Positions 16,804 through 29,366 are shown, counted from the first letter of the stretch. The stretch: 64,000 nt of DNA from an uncultured Prochlorococcus sp. (GCA_902622625.1 CACNQS010000003.1:1-64000), one strand, 5' to 3'. Translations and numbers: made by a program. Notes: generated from the letters alone by a model not told the origin.

Positions 16804-18810
16804 ATGGTCGCTGCATCTGTTTCATTAGAATCACTTTGTGTAAATAGTATAAGAATGCTTGCTGTAGATGCAGTAAATAAATCTAATAGTGGTCATCCTG
16901 GATTGCCAATGGGATGTGCACCTATGGGTTATGCATTATGGCAAAACATACTTAATCACAACCCTAAAAACCCAAAATGGTTCAATAGAGACCGTTTTGT
17001 ATTATCCGCTGGTCATGGCTGTATGCTGTTGTATTCTTTGCTTCATTTGACAGGATATAAATCAGTTTCCATAGAAGATATTAAAGAATTTAGGCAATGG
17101 GGATCAAAAACTCCTGGACATCCAGAAACATTCGAAACTGAAGGTGTTGAAGTTACAGCTGGGCCTCTAGGAGCAGGAATTTCAAATGCAGTTGGTTTGG
17201 CAATAGCTGAAACACACTTAGCAGCTAAATTTAATAAGCCTGATTGCAATATCGTTGATCACTATACTTACGTAATAATGGGTGATGGCTGTAACCAAGA
17301 AGGTATTGCATCAGAGGCCTGCTCACTAGCTGGTCATCTTAAGCTTGGAAAATTAATTGCACTTTATGACGATAATCAAATTACAATTGATGGTCGAACT
17401 GACGTTTCTTTTACCGAAGATGTCTTGAAAAGATACGAAGCTTATGGATGGCATGTACAACATGTTGAAGATGGGAATCATGATGTTAAAGGAATCACTG
17501 AAGCGATCGAAAAAGCAAAATTAATTACAGACAAGCCTTCAATTATAAAAATTTCTACAACCATAGGTTACGGTTCTCCAAATAAATCAGATACTGCTGG
17601 AATTCATGGAGCAGCTGTTGGAGAAGCAGAAGCTGCATTAACTAGAGAGTTTCTAAATTGGGAATATCCTCCGTTTGAAATACCCGATGAAGTTTATGCG
17701 CATTTTAGAAAATCAATAAACAAAGGTGAAAATTTAGAGAAAGAATGGGATTCTAAATTTGAACAATATCAAAAAAAATATCCCTCTGAAGGAGCCGAAT
17801 TAAAAAGAATGTTAGAGGGTCAATTACCTGAGAACTGGGACTCAGATCTCCCCTCTTATTCCCCCAATGATAAAGGGTTAGCCACCAGAAAGCATTCACA
17901 AATATGTTTGGGTGCTCTAGGTCCTAACCTACCTGAATTAATTGGTGGATCTGCAGATTTAACTCACTCAAATTACACAGATATAAAAGGAGAAACTGGA
18001 TCATTCCAGCCACATAGCCCTGAAAAAAGATATTTACATTTTGGTGTACGAGAGCATGCAATGGCAGCTGTACTTAATGGTATTGCTTATCACAATAGTG
18101 GTCTCATCCCTTATGGTGGAACCTTCCTTGTTTTCGCAGACTATATGAGGGGCTCAATGAGGCTTTCAGCACTTAGCGAATTAGGAGTAATCTATGTCTT
18201 AACTCATGATTCAATTGGTGTAGGAGAAGATGGTCCAACACATCAACCTATTGAAACTATCCCTTCTCTTCGCGCAATGCCTAATATGCTAGTTTTCAGA
18301 CCTGGAGATGGCAATGAGACGAGTGGAGCTTATAAGCTTGCTATTCAAAATCGAAAAAGACCTTCTGCCCTTTGTTTAAGTAGACAAGGTATGCCAAATC
18401 AAGAAAATACTTCGATAGATAAAGTTGCTCTAGGAGGATATGTAGTTTCCGATTGTGAAGGAACACCAGACCTAATATTTATTGGTACTGGAAGCGAACT
18501 GAATCTTTGCATTGAAGCAAGTAAGGAAATTGCAAGCTTAGGTAAAAAAATTAGAGTTGTTTCTATGCCTTGTGTAGAACTTTTTGAAGAGCAAGAAGAA
18601 TCTTATAAAGAAAGTGTTTTACCTAGTAGTGTGAAAAAGAGAGTGGTAGTAGAAGCTGCCCATTCATTTGGTTGGCATAAATATACAGGTTTTGATGGAA
18701 TTTGTATTACTATGGATAGGTTTGGTGCATCCGCACCAGGTGGGGAATGTATGAAAAATTTTGGATTTACGGTTGAAAACGTAGTTAATAAGACTAAGGA
18801 AATTCTTTAA
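16804..18810 (+). CDS. tktA: Transketolase
   Basis: Transfers two-carbon ketol units in the Calvin cycle and pentose phosphate pathway. 668 aa, full length. The thiamine-diphosphate binding segment [18 protein letters not shown] runs on to the metal ligand region [20 protein letters not shown] N-terminal residues are seen as [14 protein letters not shown]. The C-terminal half has [13 protein letters not shown]. It depends on thiamine diphosphate and is tail to tail, 14 bp apart, with thiC, which makes the thiamine pyrimidine. The adjacency is suggestive but may be chance. Confidence 0.97.
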   Translation: MVAASVSLESLCVNSIRMLAVDAVNKSNSGHPGLPMGCAPMGYALWQNILNHNPKNPKWFNRDRFVLSAGHGCMLLYSLLHLTGYKSVSIEDIKEFRQWGSKTPGHPETFETEGVEVTAGPLGAGISNAVGLAIAETHLAAKFNKPDCNIVDHYTYVIMGDGCNQEGIASEACSLAGHLKLGKLIALYDDNQITIDGRTDVSFTEDVLKRYEAYGWHVQHVEDGNHDVKGITEAIEKAKLITDKPSIIKISTTIGYGSPNKSDTAGIHGAAVGEAEAALTREFLNWEYPPFEIPDEVYAHFRKSINKGENLEKEWDSKFEQYQKKYPSEGAELKRMLEGQLPENWDSDLPSYSPNDKGLATRKHSQICLGALGPNLPELIGGSADLTHSNYTDIKGETGSFQPHSPEKRYLHFGVREHAMAAVLNGIAYHNSGLIPYGGTFLVFADYMRGSMRLSALSELGVIYVLTHDSIGVGEDGPTHQPIETIPSLRAMPNMLVFRPGDGNETSGAYKLAIQNRKRPSALCLSRQGMPNQENTSIDKVALGGYVVSDCEGTPDLIFIGTGSELNLCIEASKEIASLGKKIRVVSMPCVELFEEQEESYKESVLPSSVKKRVVVEAAHSFGWHKYTGFDGICITMDRFGASAPGGECMKNFGFTVENVVNKTKEIL

Positions 18811-18824
18811 ATACTAATTGATAA

Positions 18825-20198
<1,374 letters not shown>

Positions 20199-20239
20199 TT
20201 ACAAATTTTTTAAAAGTGTTATTACTAAAGTTGGATCAA

Positions 20240-20325
20240 GTCTTCACTTCCCTGCATCAACATTAATGATTCAGGTTCAAAGGGTATGATCTCAGCTAAG
20301 TTAAAATTCTTAGCACCCCTAGTAT
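20240..20325 (-). promoter_or_regulatory. TPP riboswitch (thi-box) upstream of thiC
   Basis: The minus strand shows the thi-box elements in order. AGGGGTGCTA (20320-20311) comes first. A perfect 6-bp P3 arm follows, GCTAAG (20314-20309) with CTTAGC (20300-20295). Then come CTGAGAT (20295-20289), ACCC, GAACCTGA (20278-20271) and GCAGGGAAG (20255-20247). The aptamer ends about 45 nt before the thiC start. No terminator hairpin is seen between, so control of translation is more likely than attenuation (inference). Outer ends are approximate. Confidence 0.9.
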
Positions 20326-20374
20326 TAATATTATTAATAGCTCTTTTCTAAAAAATAGTCATCTCATGTTGCGT

Positions 20375-20400
20375 AAAAATAAATAAAATGATTTTATTTA
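20375..20400 (-). terminator. AT-only intrinsic terminator candidate
   Basis: On the minus strand, TAAATAAAAT and ATTTTATTTA form an inverted repeat (20380-20400) followed at once by TTTTT (20379-20375). It overlaps the stop codon of the small membrane protein gene and precedes the thiC leader. All pairs are A-U, so strength is doubtful. Confidence 0.4.
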
Positions 20401-20609
20401 GCTTTTTGGTAAGACTTTATCTTTTTTAAAATATTTTTCCTATCCAATTGTCTGCCTATACCCCTCTCTAAAATAATTACAATACCCATTAAGCCAATAG
20501 GTAAATAAAAAATCTTCCTAGAATTGTCCCTAAATATAAATCCGATAGCAGATATGAGGATCATGAAAGGAGCGACAAAAGATAAAATAAATCTTTTATT
20601 AATGTTCAT
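20394..20609 (-). CDS. Small two-helix membrane protein, DUF3188-like
   Basis: 71 aa. Two hydrophobic helices (about 8-26 and 34-48) are followed by a basic tail RGIGRQLDRKNILKKIKSYQKAK. It resembles the small cyanobacterial DUF3188 membrane proteins, but I recall that family only in outline. Function unknown. Its ATG overlaps the stop of the M20 amidohydrolase gene in ATGA, indicating translational coupling. It is the last gene of a minus-strand run starting at ruvB. Confidence 0.7.
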   Translation of the reverse strand: MNINKRFILSFVAPFMILISAIGFIFRDNSRKIFYLPIGLMGIVIILERGIGRQLDRKNILKKIKSYQKAK

Positions 20610-21790
20610 TTACCAATTGTATTAATTTTTTCATTATTTAATTTTACTATGGATTCTGTTATCACTTTAATTCCAACAGCAATAGCTCTTTCATCTGGAT
20701 CAAATTTAGAACTATGAAGCGGAGCACATCCATTTGAACTCGAAACACCAAGCCTAAACATGGCCCCTGGAATATCTTTTAAAAATTCAGCGAAATCCTC
20801 AGCTCCTAAAGATGGTTTTTGTAATTCGATAACATTTTCTTGACCCAAAACCTTAATTCCCGCATCTCTAAGGACTCTATTAATTGCAGAATTATTATTA
20901 ACTGCCGGAGTGATTTCTCTAAATATTACTTTTGCTTCAGCTCCGCAACTATTAGCTAATGAATTAATATTTTCCTTGAGCCAATTACCAATATTCTTAA
21001 ATAGTTTACAATTAGTGCATCTAACTGTACCAATTAAATTAACCTTTTCTGCAATAACATTGAATGCATTGCCACCATTTATTTTCCCAAAAGTTATAAC
21101 TACAGGATCAAGAGGATCTAACTTACGTGTTATTGATTCTTGTATGCCCGAGATCACTTTAGAGGCCGCCCAAATAGCATCAACTCCTTCATAAGGTCGA
21201 GCACCATGTCCTGATTTTCCTTTAATCTCTACCTTAAGTTCTCCCGCAGCTGCAGTTAAACTCCCCTCTTTAATGCCAATAGTCCCTACTGATAAATCTG
21301 GGTAAACATGAACTCCTAAAATATGGTTTAACCCATTAATTGCACCATCCTTAATCATCCATCTAGCTCCGCTCGCAATTTCTTCAGCGGGCTGAAAAAT
21401 TATCCGAGTCCCAAAATTTAGTTTTAAATCCTTAATAATTTTTGCCACCCCCAATCCAATCGATATATGCAAATCGTGACCACATGCATGCATAACACCA
21501 TCTACTTTTGAGGAAAAACTTAATTTGGTTTCCTCAAATATTGGCAAAGCGTCCATATCTACTCTTAAACCTATAATGCCCTTATCTATAGGTCCAAAAT
21601 CAGCTACAACTCCGGTCCTGCCAATAGATTCTCTAACATTCCAACCAATATTTTTTAAAAAACCACTTATCAAAATCGCAGTTTGATTTTCAAGTCCACT
21701 TAATTCCGGATGTGCATGGATATGTCTTCTTAAGTTAATTAATTCATCATTAAATGAATCAATTTTTTTATAAAACTGATCTCTATTCAT
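20606..21790 (-). CDS. M20 family amidohydrolase / metallopeptidase
   Basis: Zinc-dependent amide-bond hydrolase of the M20D (hippurate / IAA-amino-acid hydrolase) type. 394 aa from the ATG at 21790; a GTG codon lies immediately before it. Metal-site motifs: HPELSG near residue 27, DMDALP near 85, HACGHDLH and PAEEIASGA. GHGARPYEGVDA marks the start of the dimerisation domain. The substrate is unknown; relatives cleave N-acyl amino acids. It starts right after the TPR gene stop and ends coupled to the small membrane protein. Confidence 0.9.
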   Translation of the reverse strand: MNRDQFYKKIDSFNDELINLRRHIHAHPELSGLENQTAILISGFLKNIGWNVRESIGRTGVVADFGPIDKGIIGLRVDMDALPIFEETKLSFSSKVDGVMHACGHDLHISIGLGVAKIIKDLKLNFGTRIIFQPAEEIASGARWMIKDGAINGLNHILGVHVYPDLSVGTIGIKEGSLTAAAGELKVEIKGKSGHGARPYEGVDAIWAASKVISGIQESITRKLDPLDPVVITFGKINGGNAFNVIAEKVNLIGTVRCTNCKLFKNIGNWLKENINSLANSCGAEAKVIFREITPAVNNNSAINRVLRDAGIKVLGQENVIELQKPSLGAEDFAEFLKDIPGAMFRLGVSSSNGCAPLHSSKFDPDERAIAVGIKVITESIVKLNNEKINTIGK

Positions 21791-21793
21791 CAC

Positions 21794-22582
21794 TTATTTT
21801 AAATCGATAAAGTTCATTAAATCTCTAATTGGTTTTGGAGGCCATCTTCTTATTTTTTTCAACCATTCTTCGTCACTATATCTAGGATCTAATTCAGTTA
21901 CCGCTATCCAATTACTCTCTGCTTTCCCAGATTCACCCTTGGACCAATTCAAAGCTGTTAAAGCTGCCCTAGCATCAGCAAAAGTTGGATAGCGTCTAAT
22001 TAATTTTTTTAATTCTTGTTCAGATTCATCAATGTTCCCCAACTGGAAATCTGCTAACGCCATACTCGATCTAGCCATCGCAAATCCAGGATTATATAAA
22101 GCAGCTTTTGAAAATAAATCTCTAGCTTTTTCCCAATGTGATGTAGATCCTTCTACATTAGCCAAATTATATAATGCAGAAAAATTTTTACTATCTTGCG
22201 AAATAACGAACATATAATCTTTTTTCGCTTGTGACCATAGATCCAATGCTTCCTCCGCTATCCCCCTATTAATATAGGGATCAATTTCACTAGGATTCAA
22301 ACTTATTGCCTTATTTTGGTCATCTATTGATCCCTTTACATCTCCTATAACAAGTCTTACATTTCCTCTATTGCTAAAACCTGCAGCATCATCTGGATAA
22401 GAATCAAGATATTGATTCCATTCTTGTAAAGCGAGATTAAATTTTCCGCTTGAACTTAAATCTAATGCATTTTTAAACAAATCCTCCCTCAAAGATAATG
22501 AGTTGCATGGTGCAATATAAAAAATATTCAAAAAAACAAAAATTATTAAAAAACAAACCTTAACTTTTTTAAAAGTTTTCAT
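21794..22582 (-). CDS. TPR-repeat protein, exported
   Basis: 262 aa from the ATG at 22582. The N-terminus [19 protein letters not shown] is a signal peptide or anchor. Several tetratricopeptide repeats follow (residues about 30-230), such as [48 protein letters not shown] and [13 protein letters not shown]. Likely a scaffold in the thylakoid lumen or periplasm. The first 14 bases overlap the end of ruvB, and the next gene begins 3 bp after its stop. The frame is open further upstream within ruvB, but the signal peptide fixes this start. Confidence 0.85.
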   Translation of the reverse strand: MKTFKKVKVCFLIIFVFLNIFYIAPCNSLSLREDLFKNALDLSSSGKFNLALQEWNQYLDSYPDDAAGFSNRGNVRLVIGDVKGSIDDQNKAISLNPSEIDPYINRGIAEEALDLWSQAKKDYMFVISQDSKNFSALYNLANVEGSTSHWEKARDLFSKAALYNPGFAMARSSMALADFQLGNIDESEQELKKLIRRYPTFADARAALTALNWSKGESGKAESNWIAVTELDPRYSDEEWLKKIRRWPPKPIRDLMNFIDLK

Positions 22583-23627
22583 TTTTTGAATCAATGTACT
22601 TTTTTCCCAAAGCAGTAAGCAATCTTCCTCGAGGAGTTCTTGTGAGAAAACCAATTTTAATTAAATATGGCTCAACTACAAATTCTAACATTGAAGAATC
22701 ATCACCCAAGCCAGCTGCAATTGAATCAAGGCCAGTTGGATTATTATTGTTTTGGTTAAGAAAAGATAAATAGTGTCTATCTAAAGAATCCAATCCTTTT
22801 TCATCTATTTGGTAAGAATTTAAAGATTTTTTTATTAAATTCAATGAGACCATATTAGATTTATTAACAACTTGAGCATAATCTCTCACTCGTCTTAATA
22901 ATCTTAAAGCAATTCTTGGAGTCCCTCGAGATATCTTTGCTAAATAATAAGATGCTTCATTATCTATGTTGAGATTTATTAATCGGGAGAAATTATCAAT
23001 TATTTGTTTTAATTCGTCATATGTGTAAAATTCAATTTTCTGAGATATACCAAATCTATCTCTTAGAGGTGCACTTATAGAGGCTAATTTAGTTGTCGCG
23101 CCAATCAGAGTAAACCTAGGTAGATTAATTGTTCTGCAACGAGCTCCTCTATTAGCTCCCATAGTTAAGTCAAGTCTAAAATCCTCCATTGCAGAATATA
23201 ACAACTCTTCAGTTAACCTATTTAAGCGATGTATCTCATCGATAAATAAAACTTCACCATCTTTTAATCCAAGAAGTAAACCTACAATATCTCTAGGTCT
23301 TTCCAAAGCTGGCGCAGTAGCAATCCTACATTTTGTATTCAATTCATGGGCTATCAAAAAAGCAAGAGTAGTCTTACCTAAACCAGGCTGCCCATATAAA
23401 AGAGTATGCTCCATCGGTTCTTTTCTAAAAATTGAAGCATCTATAGCTATTCTTAAAGAAGATTTAAGTTGTTCTTGGCCAATAAATTCGTTTAAAGTAA
23501 GAGGCCTCGCTAAGTTCAGATTTTTATTTCTCTTTTCTTCTGGAATTATTTTTGAATCAACTAACCTAAGCTCTTTTTTACGAAAAGAAAAGTCATTATC
23601 GCCTATATTTGAAGAAATTATTGCCAT
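22569..23627 (-). CDS. ruvB: Holliday junction branch migration helicase RuvB
   Basis: AAA+ motor that drives branch migration with RuvA. 352 aa. Walker A is GQPGLGKT (79-86), Walker B/DEIH at 130-133 in [10 protein letters not shown], and sensor 1 [17 protein letters not shown]. The C-terminal winged helix ends [13 protein letters not shown] roughly 40-residue N-terminal extension precedes the core, as is common in cyanobacteria. ATG at 23627; 52 bp divergent from smpB. The 3' end overlaps the TPR gene by 14 bp. Confidence 0.96.
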   Translation of the reverse strand: MAIISSNIGDNDFSFRKKELRLVDSKIIPEEKRNKNLNLARPLTLNEFIGQEQLKSSLRIAIDASIFRKEPMEHTLLYGQPGLGKTTLAFLIAHELNTKCRIATAPALERPRDIVGLLLGLKDGEVLFIDEIHRLNRLTEELLYSAMEDFRLDLTMGANRGARCRTINLPRFTLIGATTKLASISAPLRDRFGISQKIEFYTYDELKQIIDNFSRLINLNIDNEASYYLAKISRGTPRIALRLLRRVRDYAQVVNKSNMVSLNLIKKSLNSYQIDEKGLDSLDRHYLSFLNQNNNNPTGLDSIAAGLGDDSSMLEFVVEPYLIKIGFLTRTPRGRLLTALGKKYIDSKNENF

Positions 23628-23679
23628 AATGAAAGGTTAATTGCATTTGTTCTGAGTAGAAAGATTTTCTATAACTAAA

Positions 23680-24174
23680 ATGGCAAAAAATTCAAACAAA
23701 GTTAAAAAAAATAATAATAAAGAAAATAATTTTAAACTTCTAGCTGAGAATAGATATGCAAAATTTCAATATGCAATATCTGAAACAATTGAAGCTGGAA
23801 TTGAGCTTTTAGGGACTGAGGTAAAGTCCATTAGAAACGGAAAAGCAAATTTAAGAGATGGATACTGTTCATTTAGAGATGGTGAGATCTTATTATTAAA
23901 TGTTCACATTTCACCACATAAAAATGTGGGATCTTTCTTTAATCATGATCCATTAAGAAATAGAAAGTTGCTACTACATAAAAAAGAAATAATAAAAATG
24001 AAATCTAATACTGAAAAAAAAGGAATGACTATTGTTCCATTATCTCTTTATTTAAAAGGCTCATGGATAAAACTAACTATTGGAGTCGGCAAAGGGAAAA
24101 AATTACATGACAAACGCCAAGATGAAAAACAAAAAAGTATAAAAAAAGAAATCAACTCTGCCCTAAAAAGATAA
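23680..24174 (+). CDS. smpB: SsrA-binding protein SmpB
   Basis: Binds tmRNA and brings it to stalled ribosomes for trans-translation. 164 aa. The N-terminus is a Lys/Asn-rich run, then the OB-like core [39 protein letters not shown] and [12 protein letters not shown]. The C-terminal basic tail ([20 protein letters not shown]) inserts into the decoding centre in the family. It converges on the small gene at 24199 with 24 bp between; no clear terminator seen. Confidence 0.95.
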   Translation: MAKNSNKVKKNNNKENNFKLLAENRYAKFQYAISETIEAGIELLGTEVKSIRNGKANLRDGYCSFRDGEILLLNVHISPHKNVGSFFNHDPLRNRKLLLHKKEIIKMKSNTEKKGMTIVPLSLYLKGSWIKLTIGVGKGKKLHDKRQDEKQKSIKKEINSALKR

Positions 24175-24198
24175 AATTATTATGCAAAATTATTGCAA

Positions 24199-24447
24199 CT
24201 AAGAATCTAAAGTTACTGAACTTGGAGGTGGGGAAGGATCTGGATCTGCAATTAACATATGCTGTAAGACTGTTTCAGGCCTCTCGCTGTCTCTCCAGCG
24301 AATTTTATATGCAGGCATTTTTGTTCCTCTACTTGTAGTTTGCTCTACTGGTTCAATAACCCATCCTCTTCTTGATCGGCCCTGAGGATTCCTTTTTACT
24401 ACTGCATCCGCGTGTTTGAAACGGAAACCAACACGTTCACCACTCAT
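24199..24447 (-). CDS. Small conserved cyanobacterial protein
   Basis: Function not recognised. 82 aa, basic in the first half (GFRFKHADAVVKRNPQGRSRRGW), then KMPAYKIRWRDSERPETVLQHMLI and a Pro/Ser tail. The alternation of short strands with Arg and Trp suggests a small SH3-like beta barrel, but this is only an impression. It lies 29 bp downstream of lysS on the same strand and is likely co-transcribed. Confidence 0.75.
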   Translation of the reverse strand: MSGERVGFRFKHADAVVKRNPQGRSRRGWVIEPVEQTTSRGTKMPAYKIRWRDSERPETVLQHMLIADPDPSPPPSSVTLDS

Positions 24448-24476
24448 TTAAAAAATTTCGTATTGGATTAATTTAT

Positions 24477-26015
24477 CTATTTTACTTCATTCAAGGGTAA
24501 TTTTTCATTTTTTTTTGAAGTTATTTCTGGTTTTAACAAAGGGAAAGGGATTACATCTCTAATTGATGCGCTATTAGTAATTAACATAATAAGCCTATCA
24601 ATACCTATTCCTAATCCTCCAGTGGGAGGCATGCCAATCTCTAAAGCATTCAAGAAATCTTCATCTATACAGTGAGCCTCAAGATCTCCTTCATCTCTAA
24701 GAGATTGCTGTAGTTGCATTCTTTCTCTTTGGTCTACTGGATCTATCAACTCACTAAACGCATTTGCTAGCTCACGACCAACAATGAATAATTCGAATCT
24801 CTGAACCATTTCTTTATTATCAAGATGAGGCCTAGCTAAAGGAGAAATTTCAACAGGATAATCGATAACAAAAGTGGGTTCTATAAGTTTTGATTCTACT
24901 TTTTGCTCAAAGACCTCATTTAAAAGTCTTCCTATACTATTGACTTTATCAGAGAAATCAACATTTATACTTTTAACGGCTTGTTTTGCTGCTTGAAAAT
25001 CTCCACTGAAAGAATCAAAATCAATCCCTGTATATTTTTTGACAATATCTTTCATGGATATTCTTGTCCAAGGTTTAGAAAAATCAATTTCTTTGTTTTG
25101 ATAATTAATATTTAAAGACCCACATGCATCAGCTACAATATCCTTGATTAATTCTTCAGTTAAATTCATCATATCGATATAGTCAGAAAAAGCTTGATAA
25201 ATTTCAACTGAGGTGAATTCTGGATTATGCCTTGTACTTGTCCCCTCATTACGGAAGATTCTTCCCAATTCATATACTTTCTCAAATCCTCCAACAACCA
25301 TTCTTTTTAAATGTAATTCTGTAGCTATTCTTAGATACAGTGGAATATCTAATGTATTGTGATGAGTTATAAATGGTCTTGCTTCAGCACCACCAGCTTC
25401 AGATTGGAGAATTGGAGTCTCTATCTCTAAAAAATTTCTATTATCTAACCATTTTCTTATAAAACTTATACATTTTGCTCTTGTTTTAAATACATTTTTG
25501 GAGTGCGGATTCACTATTAAATCTAAATATCGTTGTCTATATCTTTTTTCAATATCAGTCAATCCATGCCATTTATCTGGCAGAGGTTGTAATGATTTGG
25601 ATAACATTTCCCACTTTTCTACTTTAATAGAAAGCTCACCTTTATTTGTTTTTTTTATAGTTCCATAGACGCCTATCCAATCACCAATATCTACTATTTC
25701 CTTGATATCTTCAAAAGAAAGTGATTTTTGTTTTTCTAAATTTAAGTTAATAATCTTTTTTTCGAGATAAAGCTGAATCTGACCATCTTGATCGCTTATT
25801 GTATAAAAGGCAATTTTACCCATTACCCTTTTTGCCATCACTCTTCCAGCGATAGAAACACTGAAGTCTTCCTCTTGACCATTTTCTAAATAATCAAATT
25901 TTTGAATAAGAAATTTTGTAGTATTTGAAACCCTAAAACTCTGTGCGTAAGAAGCAAATCCTTTACTAATGAGAGAATTAGCTTTTTGTAAGCGCGCTTC
26001 TTTTATTTCAGACAA
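24477..26015 (-). CDS. lysS: Lysyl-tRNA synthetase, class II
   Basis: Charges tRNA-Lys. 512 aa. An N-terminal OB-fold anticodon-binding domain (about 50-150) is followed by the class II catalytic core: motif 1 near [13 protein letters not shown], motif 2 [20 protein letters not shown], motif 3 [10 protein letters not shown]. Start ATG at 26015, 50 bp after rpaB. It may be on the rpaB transcript. The C-terminus carries a short hydrophilic tail after motif 3. Confidence 0.97.
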   Translation of the reverse strand: MSEIKEARLQKANSLISKGFASYAQSFRVSNTTKFLIQKFDYLENGQEEDFSVSIAGRVMAKRVMGKIAFYTISDQDGQIQLYLEKKIINLNLEKQKSLSFEDIKEIVDIGDWIGVYGTIKKTNKGELSIKVEKWEMLSKSLQPLPDKWHGLTDIEKRYRQRYLDLIVNPHSKNVFKTRAKCISFIRKWLDNRNFLEIETPILQSEAGGAEARPFITHHNTLDIPLYLRIATELHLKRMVVGGFEKVYELGRIFRNEGTSTRHNPEFTSVEIYQAFSDYIDMMNLTEELIKDIVADACGSLNINYQNKEIDFSKPWTRISMKDIVKKYTGIDFDSFSGDFQAAKQAVKSINVDFSDKVNSIGRLLNEVFEQKVESKLIEPTFVIDYPVEISPLARPHLDNKEMVQRFELFIVGRELANAFSELIDPVDQRERMQLQQSLRDEGDLEAHCIDEDFLNALEIGMPPTGGLGIGIDRLIMLITNSASIRDVIPFPLLKPEITSKKNEKLPLNEVK

Positions 26016-26065
26016 AATTTATTTTAATATATTTGTTTTATTTAATAAAATTATCAGACTATGGC

Positions 26066-26812
26066 TCAACTTGCCAAAGATGTTGCTGTTTCACCAACTC
26101 TCTGAGATGCGTATCCAATTCCTCTAACAGTTAATATTAACTCTGGATTTCTTGGATCTGGTTCTAATTTACCTCTTAATCTAGCTACATATACATCTAC
26201 AACTCTTAAGTCCGCTGCTCTACGAGGAGGATAACCCCAAAGCTGTTCTAAAATTTCTGCTCTCGGGACAACCTTTCCAGGCTCGTCAAACAATAATTCT
26301 AGGAGGCTGAATTCAGTATAAGTTAAGCTTATTCTATCTCCTGCTCTTGAAACTTGCCTGCGATTAGTATCAACAACTAAACTTCCAAATTTCATAACTC
26401 CTTTGCCTGAAGGAACTTCTTTAGTTTCCGTAACCGATACAGTTGGACCCATTCTTCTCAAAATAGTAGCTATCCTAGCTTCTAACTCTTTTGGGCTAAA
26501 TGGTTTAGATAGGTAATCATCAGCACCTAAATCCAAACCTGCAACTCTCTCTGAAATAGCCTCTAGAGCTGTCAAGAATATTATTGGAACTACTGATTCA
26601 GCTCTAATTCTTCTACAAACAGCAAAGCCATCCATTTTTGGAAGCATAACATCAAGAACTATCAAATCTGGGGAATCCCTATGAAAAGACTCAAGAGCTT
26701 CTTCGCCGTTAGTGGCTGAATACACTTGATACCCTGCTAGTTGAAGCCTAGTAACTAAAACCTTCAAAACTGCTGGTTCATCATCAACAACTAAAATTCT
26801 TGCTTTTGACAT
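26066..26812 (-). CDS. rpaB: Response regulator RpaB (OmpR/PhoB family, Ycf27)
   Basis: Light- and redox-responsive transcription factor; in cyanobacteria it binds HLR1 direct repeats at photosystem and high-light genes. 248 aa. The receiver domain has phosphoacceptor Asp54 (IVLDVMLPKMDG), the acidic pair Asp10-Asp11 and Lys in YLSKPFSPKEL. The C-terminal winged helix has RAADLRVVDVYVARLRGKLE and ends TVRGIGYAS. It follows mreD by 181 bp, enough for its own promoter. The target psaC is in this window. Confidence 0.95.
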   Translation of the reverse strand: MSKARILVVDDEPAVLKVLVTRLQLAGYQVYSATNGEEALESFHRDSPDLIVLDVMLPKMDGFAVCRRIRAESVVPIIFLTALEAISERVAGLDLGADDYLSKPFSPKELEARIATILRRMGPTVSVTETKEVPSGKGVMKFGSLVVDTNRRQVSRAGDRISLTYTEFSLLELLFDEPGKVVPRAEILEQLWGYPPRRAADLRVVDVYVARLRGKLEPDPRNPELILTVRGIGYASQRVGETATSLAS

Positions 26813-26993
26813 AGTTAAAAAAAGATTTCTCGATATTTCAAAGCAAAGAACTATTGCATTGAATATTTATTCTAACAATTAAAAATATAACATTACGAAC
26901 CCTCAAAGAGATATTCATAAGGTTTACAAAAATTTTAGATGAATTGAAAATATATATAAATTTTTTCAAGCATTTAACCCTTGGCAGGATTAA

Positions 26994-27512
26994 TTACTGT
27001 ATTTTTCTTCTTGAAAATTTAAACATCCTTAAAAGTTGGGAGCAAATAAAAGGAGCAAAAAAACCGGTTAAAAAAACTTCCGCTAAGATATTTCTAATAG
27101 TGGGTATCAAAATTAAAGAACTACTATCTGAAAAATTTCTAGACAAAATTTGTAAAAAATAAAAAGTCCCACATAAAAAACTTCCAAAAGAACAAATTAA
27201 ACCATACCTAAAATGTCCCAACAAAATATCACTATGTAATTTAATTCTCCCAAACAAAAACCCACAAAAAATTAAGCCTGGTATTTGAGTAAAACTTTCA
27301 TTTAAAGTTAGAGAATCTAATATGAGTCCTAAAAACAAACCAAAAATTAATCCATTGATTGATCCATAAATCATTGACCAAGGCAATAACCAAAATAATG
27401 GCCAATATGGCTGAACACCTAAAAATCCAAGCCAATTAGGGTGCCACAAAAAAATAATCGGGATAAAAATAAAGCTTATTATAGATAATTTTTTTTTTAT
27501 AAATTTATTCAT
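26994..27512 (-). CDS. mreD: Rod shape-determining protein MreD
   Basis: Membrane partner of MreC in the elongasome that guides side-wall peptidoglycan synthesis. 172 aa, with about five hydrophobic segments and few charges, for example FWLLPWSMIYGSINGLIFGLFLGLILDSLT. Identified mainly by position after mreB-mreC and by hydropathy; the family is weakly conserved. Its ATG overlaps the mreC stop codon in ATGA, showing translational coupling. Confidence 0.85.
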   Translation of the reverse strand: MNKFIKKKLSIISFIFIPIIFLWHPNWLGFLGVQPYWPLFWLLPWSMIYGSINGLIFGLFLGLILDSLTLNESFTQIPGLIFCGFLFGRIKLHSDILLGHFRYGLICSFGSFLCGTFYFLQILSRNFSDSSSLILIPTIRNILAEVFLTGFFAPFICSQLLRMFKFSRRKIQ

Positions 27513-28261
27513 TCAATATTTACTTTCAAAATTTGTACCCAATCAATTACATGAGGTTTTGCTAAAAGTAAAATTTTTGCCGTTTTTTTTGATTTCAATG
27601 TCTCATTTATAGATTGGACAATACCAATAGGGATATTTGGAGGTAATAAGGTACTAGCAGGAGATGATGATACAAAATCTCCGACTTTAATATCGGCATC
27701 TTTTGAATAAAGTATTAGGCTAGGATAATCATCTCCTAAACCGACTAATAATCCATTGATTTGAATTCTATCCACCCAAACGCCTAACTTACTTTCTGGA
27801 GAAGTTATCAAAGTTACCGATGAAGTGAATAAAGAAGTATTCTTTACTCTCCCTAATAACCCACCCGGACCAATCACAATATTGCCAATTTCTACTCCAT
27901 CCTTAGAACCTTTGTTTAAAATGATTTGTCTCCACCAACTACCTGTTTTTCGCGAAATAACTGCAGCTGAAATATGTTCATCATTTGATGATTCTTGAAG
28001 AGACAAGATTTGTCGCAATCTTAAATTATCTTTTGTAAGAAGATTTAACTTTATTAAATATTCTTGATCAATACTCTCAAGAACAATTTCTTTTTGAAAT
28101 TGACCAGGCCAAAAAGGTTTTGAAATGAAATAATAAAAATCTTTATAAAAAGCTCCTTTTGATATTCTTACGAAAACCAAAAATAAAAAAATTACAAAAA
28201 ATAGCCAATTTTTCTTTTTATGCCACCAACGACTAGTAGAAATTCGTCGGCTACCTAACAT
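27509..28261 (-). CDS. mreC: Rod shape-determining protein MreC
   Basis: Bitopic periplasmic scaffold protein of the elongasome. 250 aa. A basic N-terminus and one membrane helix (about 16-35, NWLFFVIFLFLVFVRIS) are followed by a coiled-coil region (about 65-95). Two beta-barrel lobes follow (GSKDGVEIGNIVIGPGGLLGRV; VTLITSPESKLGVWV). It begins 4 bp after mreB and overlaps mreD by 4 bp. Confidence 0.93.
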   Translation of the reverse strand: MLGSRRISTSRWWHKKKNWLFFVIFLFLVFVRISKGAFYKDFYYFISKPFWPGQFQKEIVLESIDQEYLIKLNLLTKDNLRLRQILSLQESSNDEHISAAVISRKTGSWWRQIILNKGSKDGVEIGNIVIGPGGLLGRVKNTSLFTSSVTLITSPESKLGVWVDRIQINGLLVGLGDDYPSLILYSKDADIKVGDFVSSSPASTLLPPNIPIGIVQSINETLKSKKTAKILLLAKPHVIDWVQILKVNIE

Positions 28262-28265
28262 AACA

Positions 28266-29318
28266 TTAATCTCTTATGGCATTCCTTATAAATTCTGGCG
28301 TATCAACAACTCTTTTGAGTTTTTTAAAATCATCCAACACCTCTCCACAACCATTCACTACGCAAAGTAGTGGGTTTTCTGCTATGTGAGTAAAAATTCC
28401 TGTTTCATCGCTCAATAAATCATTAATGCCTCTCACTAAAGCTCCACCACCTGCAAGCATAATCCCCCTATCAACTATGTCTGCAGCAAGTTCAGGAGGG
28501 GTTCGCTCTAAAGTTCTTTTTACAGCTTCCACTATTTTGCTAAGTGTTTCAGCCATAGCTTCTCTGATTTCTCCTGAAGTCAAAGTGACGGACCTAGGTA
28601 GACCAGATAAAAGATGTAAACCTCTAACCTCTAAAGTAGTTTTATCAAAATCATCATCTGGAAATGCAGATCCAATTTTAATCTTGATATCTTCTGCAGT
28701 TCTCTCTCCAACAACTAAATTGTGAACTTTTTTAAGATAGAGCGCAATTGACTCATTTATCTCATCGCCTGCTATTCGAACAGATTCACTCAAAACAGTT
28801 CCTCCTAAACTTAATACTGCAACCTCAGTAGTGCCTCCACCAATATCAACAATCATTGTTCCAATTGGATCAGTTACTGGTAATGATGCTCCTATTGCTG
28901 CTGCGACAGGTTCATCTATCAAATGAACTTCTCTAGCTCCCGCTAATCCAGCTTCTCTTACTGCTCTTCGCTCAACACTAGTAACTCCACTTGGAATTCC
29001 AATCACTATCCTTGGAGCTACAATCCCCTTGCCTTCATTACATTTTTGAATAAATGTTTTTATCATTTGTTCTGCGGCATCAAAATCTGCGATAACCCCA
29101 TCTCTAAGTGGTCTTACGGCTCTTATATTTCCCGGGGTCCTTCCAAGCATTAACTTTGCTTCTTTACCAACAGCTAATGGAATCCCTTCTTCTAAATCCA
29201 TAGCTACAACAGAAGGCTCCTGTAAAACAACGCCTTTTCCTGATACATGTATAAGAGTATTGGCCGTTCCCAAATCTATGCCAATATCTCGAGAAAATTT
29301 TAATCTGTTAAAAATCAC
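28266..29318 (-). CDS. mreB: Rod shape-determining protein MreB
   Basis: Actin-like filament protein that positions cell-wall synthesis. 350 aa, with GTG start at 29318 giving [20 protein letters not shown]. Phosphate 1 loop GIDLGTANT (13-21), phosphate 2 [13 protein letters not shown] and the adenosine motif [15 protein letters not shown] are intact. First gene of mreB-mreC-mreD. Divergent from ssb across 132 bp that contain a 12-bp palindrome. Confidence 0.97.
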   Translation of the reverse strand: MIFNRLKFSRDIGIDLGTANTLIHVSGKGVVLQEPSVVAMDLEEGIPLAVGKEAKLMLGRTPGNIRAVRPLRDGVIADFDAAEQMIKTFIQKCNEGKGIVAPRIVIGIPSGVTSVERRAVREAGLAGAREVHLIDEPVAAAIGASLPVTDPIGTMIVDIGGGTTEVAVLSLGGTVLSESVRIAGDEINESIALYLKKVHNLVVGERTAEDIKIKIGSAFPDDDFDKTTLEVRGLHLLSGLPRSVTLTSGEIREAMAETLSKIVEAVKRTLERTPPELAADIVDRGIMLAGGGALVRGINDLLSDETGIFTHIAENPLLCVVNGCGEVLDDFKKLKRVVDTPEFIRNAIRD

Positions 29319-29366
29319 AATAAGAATTTCTTTTTTTAAATAATATATCTATTTTTTGATAAGCTC

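Noticed and set aside
26944..27162. A 72-codon plus-strand frame
   Set aside because: Antisense to the end of mreD and rich in Lys/Ile; mreD is supported by position and ATGA coupling to mreC.
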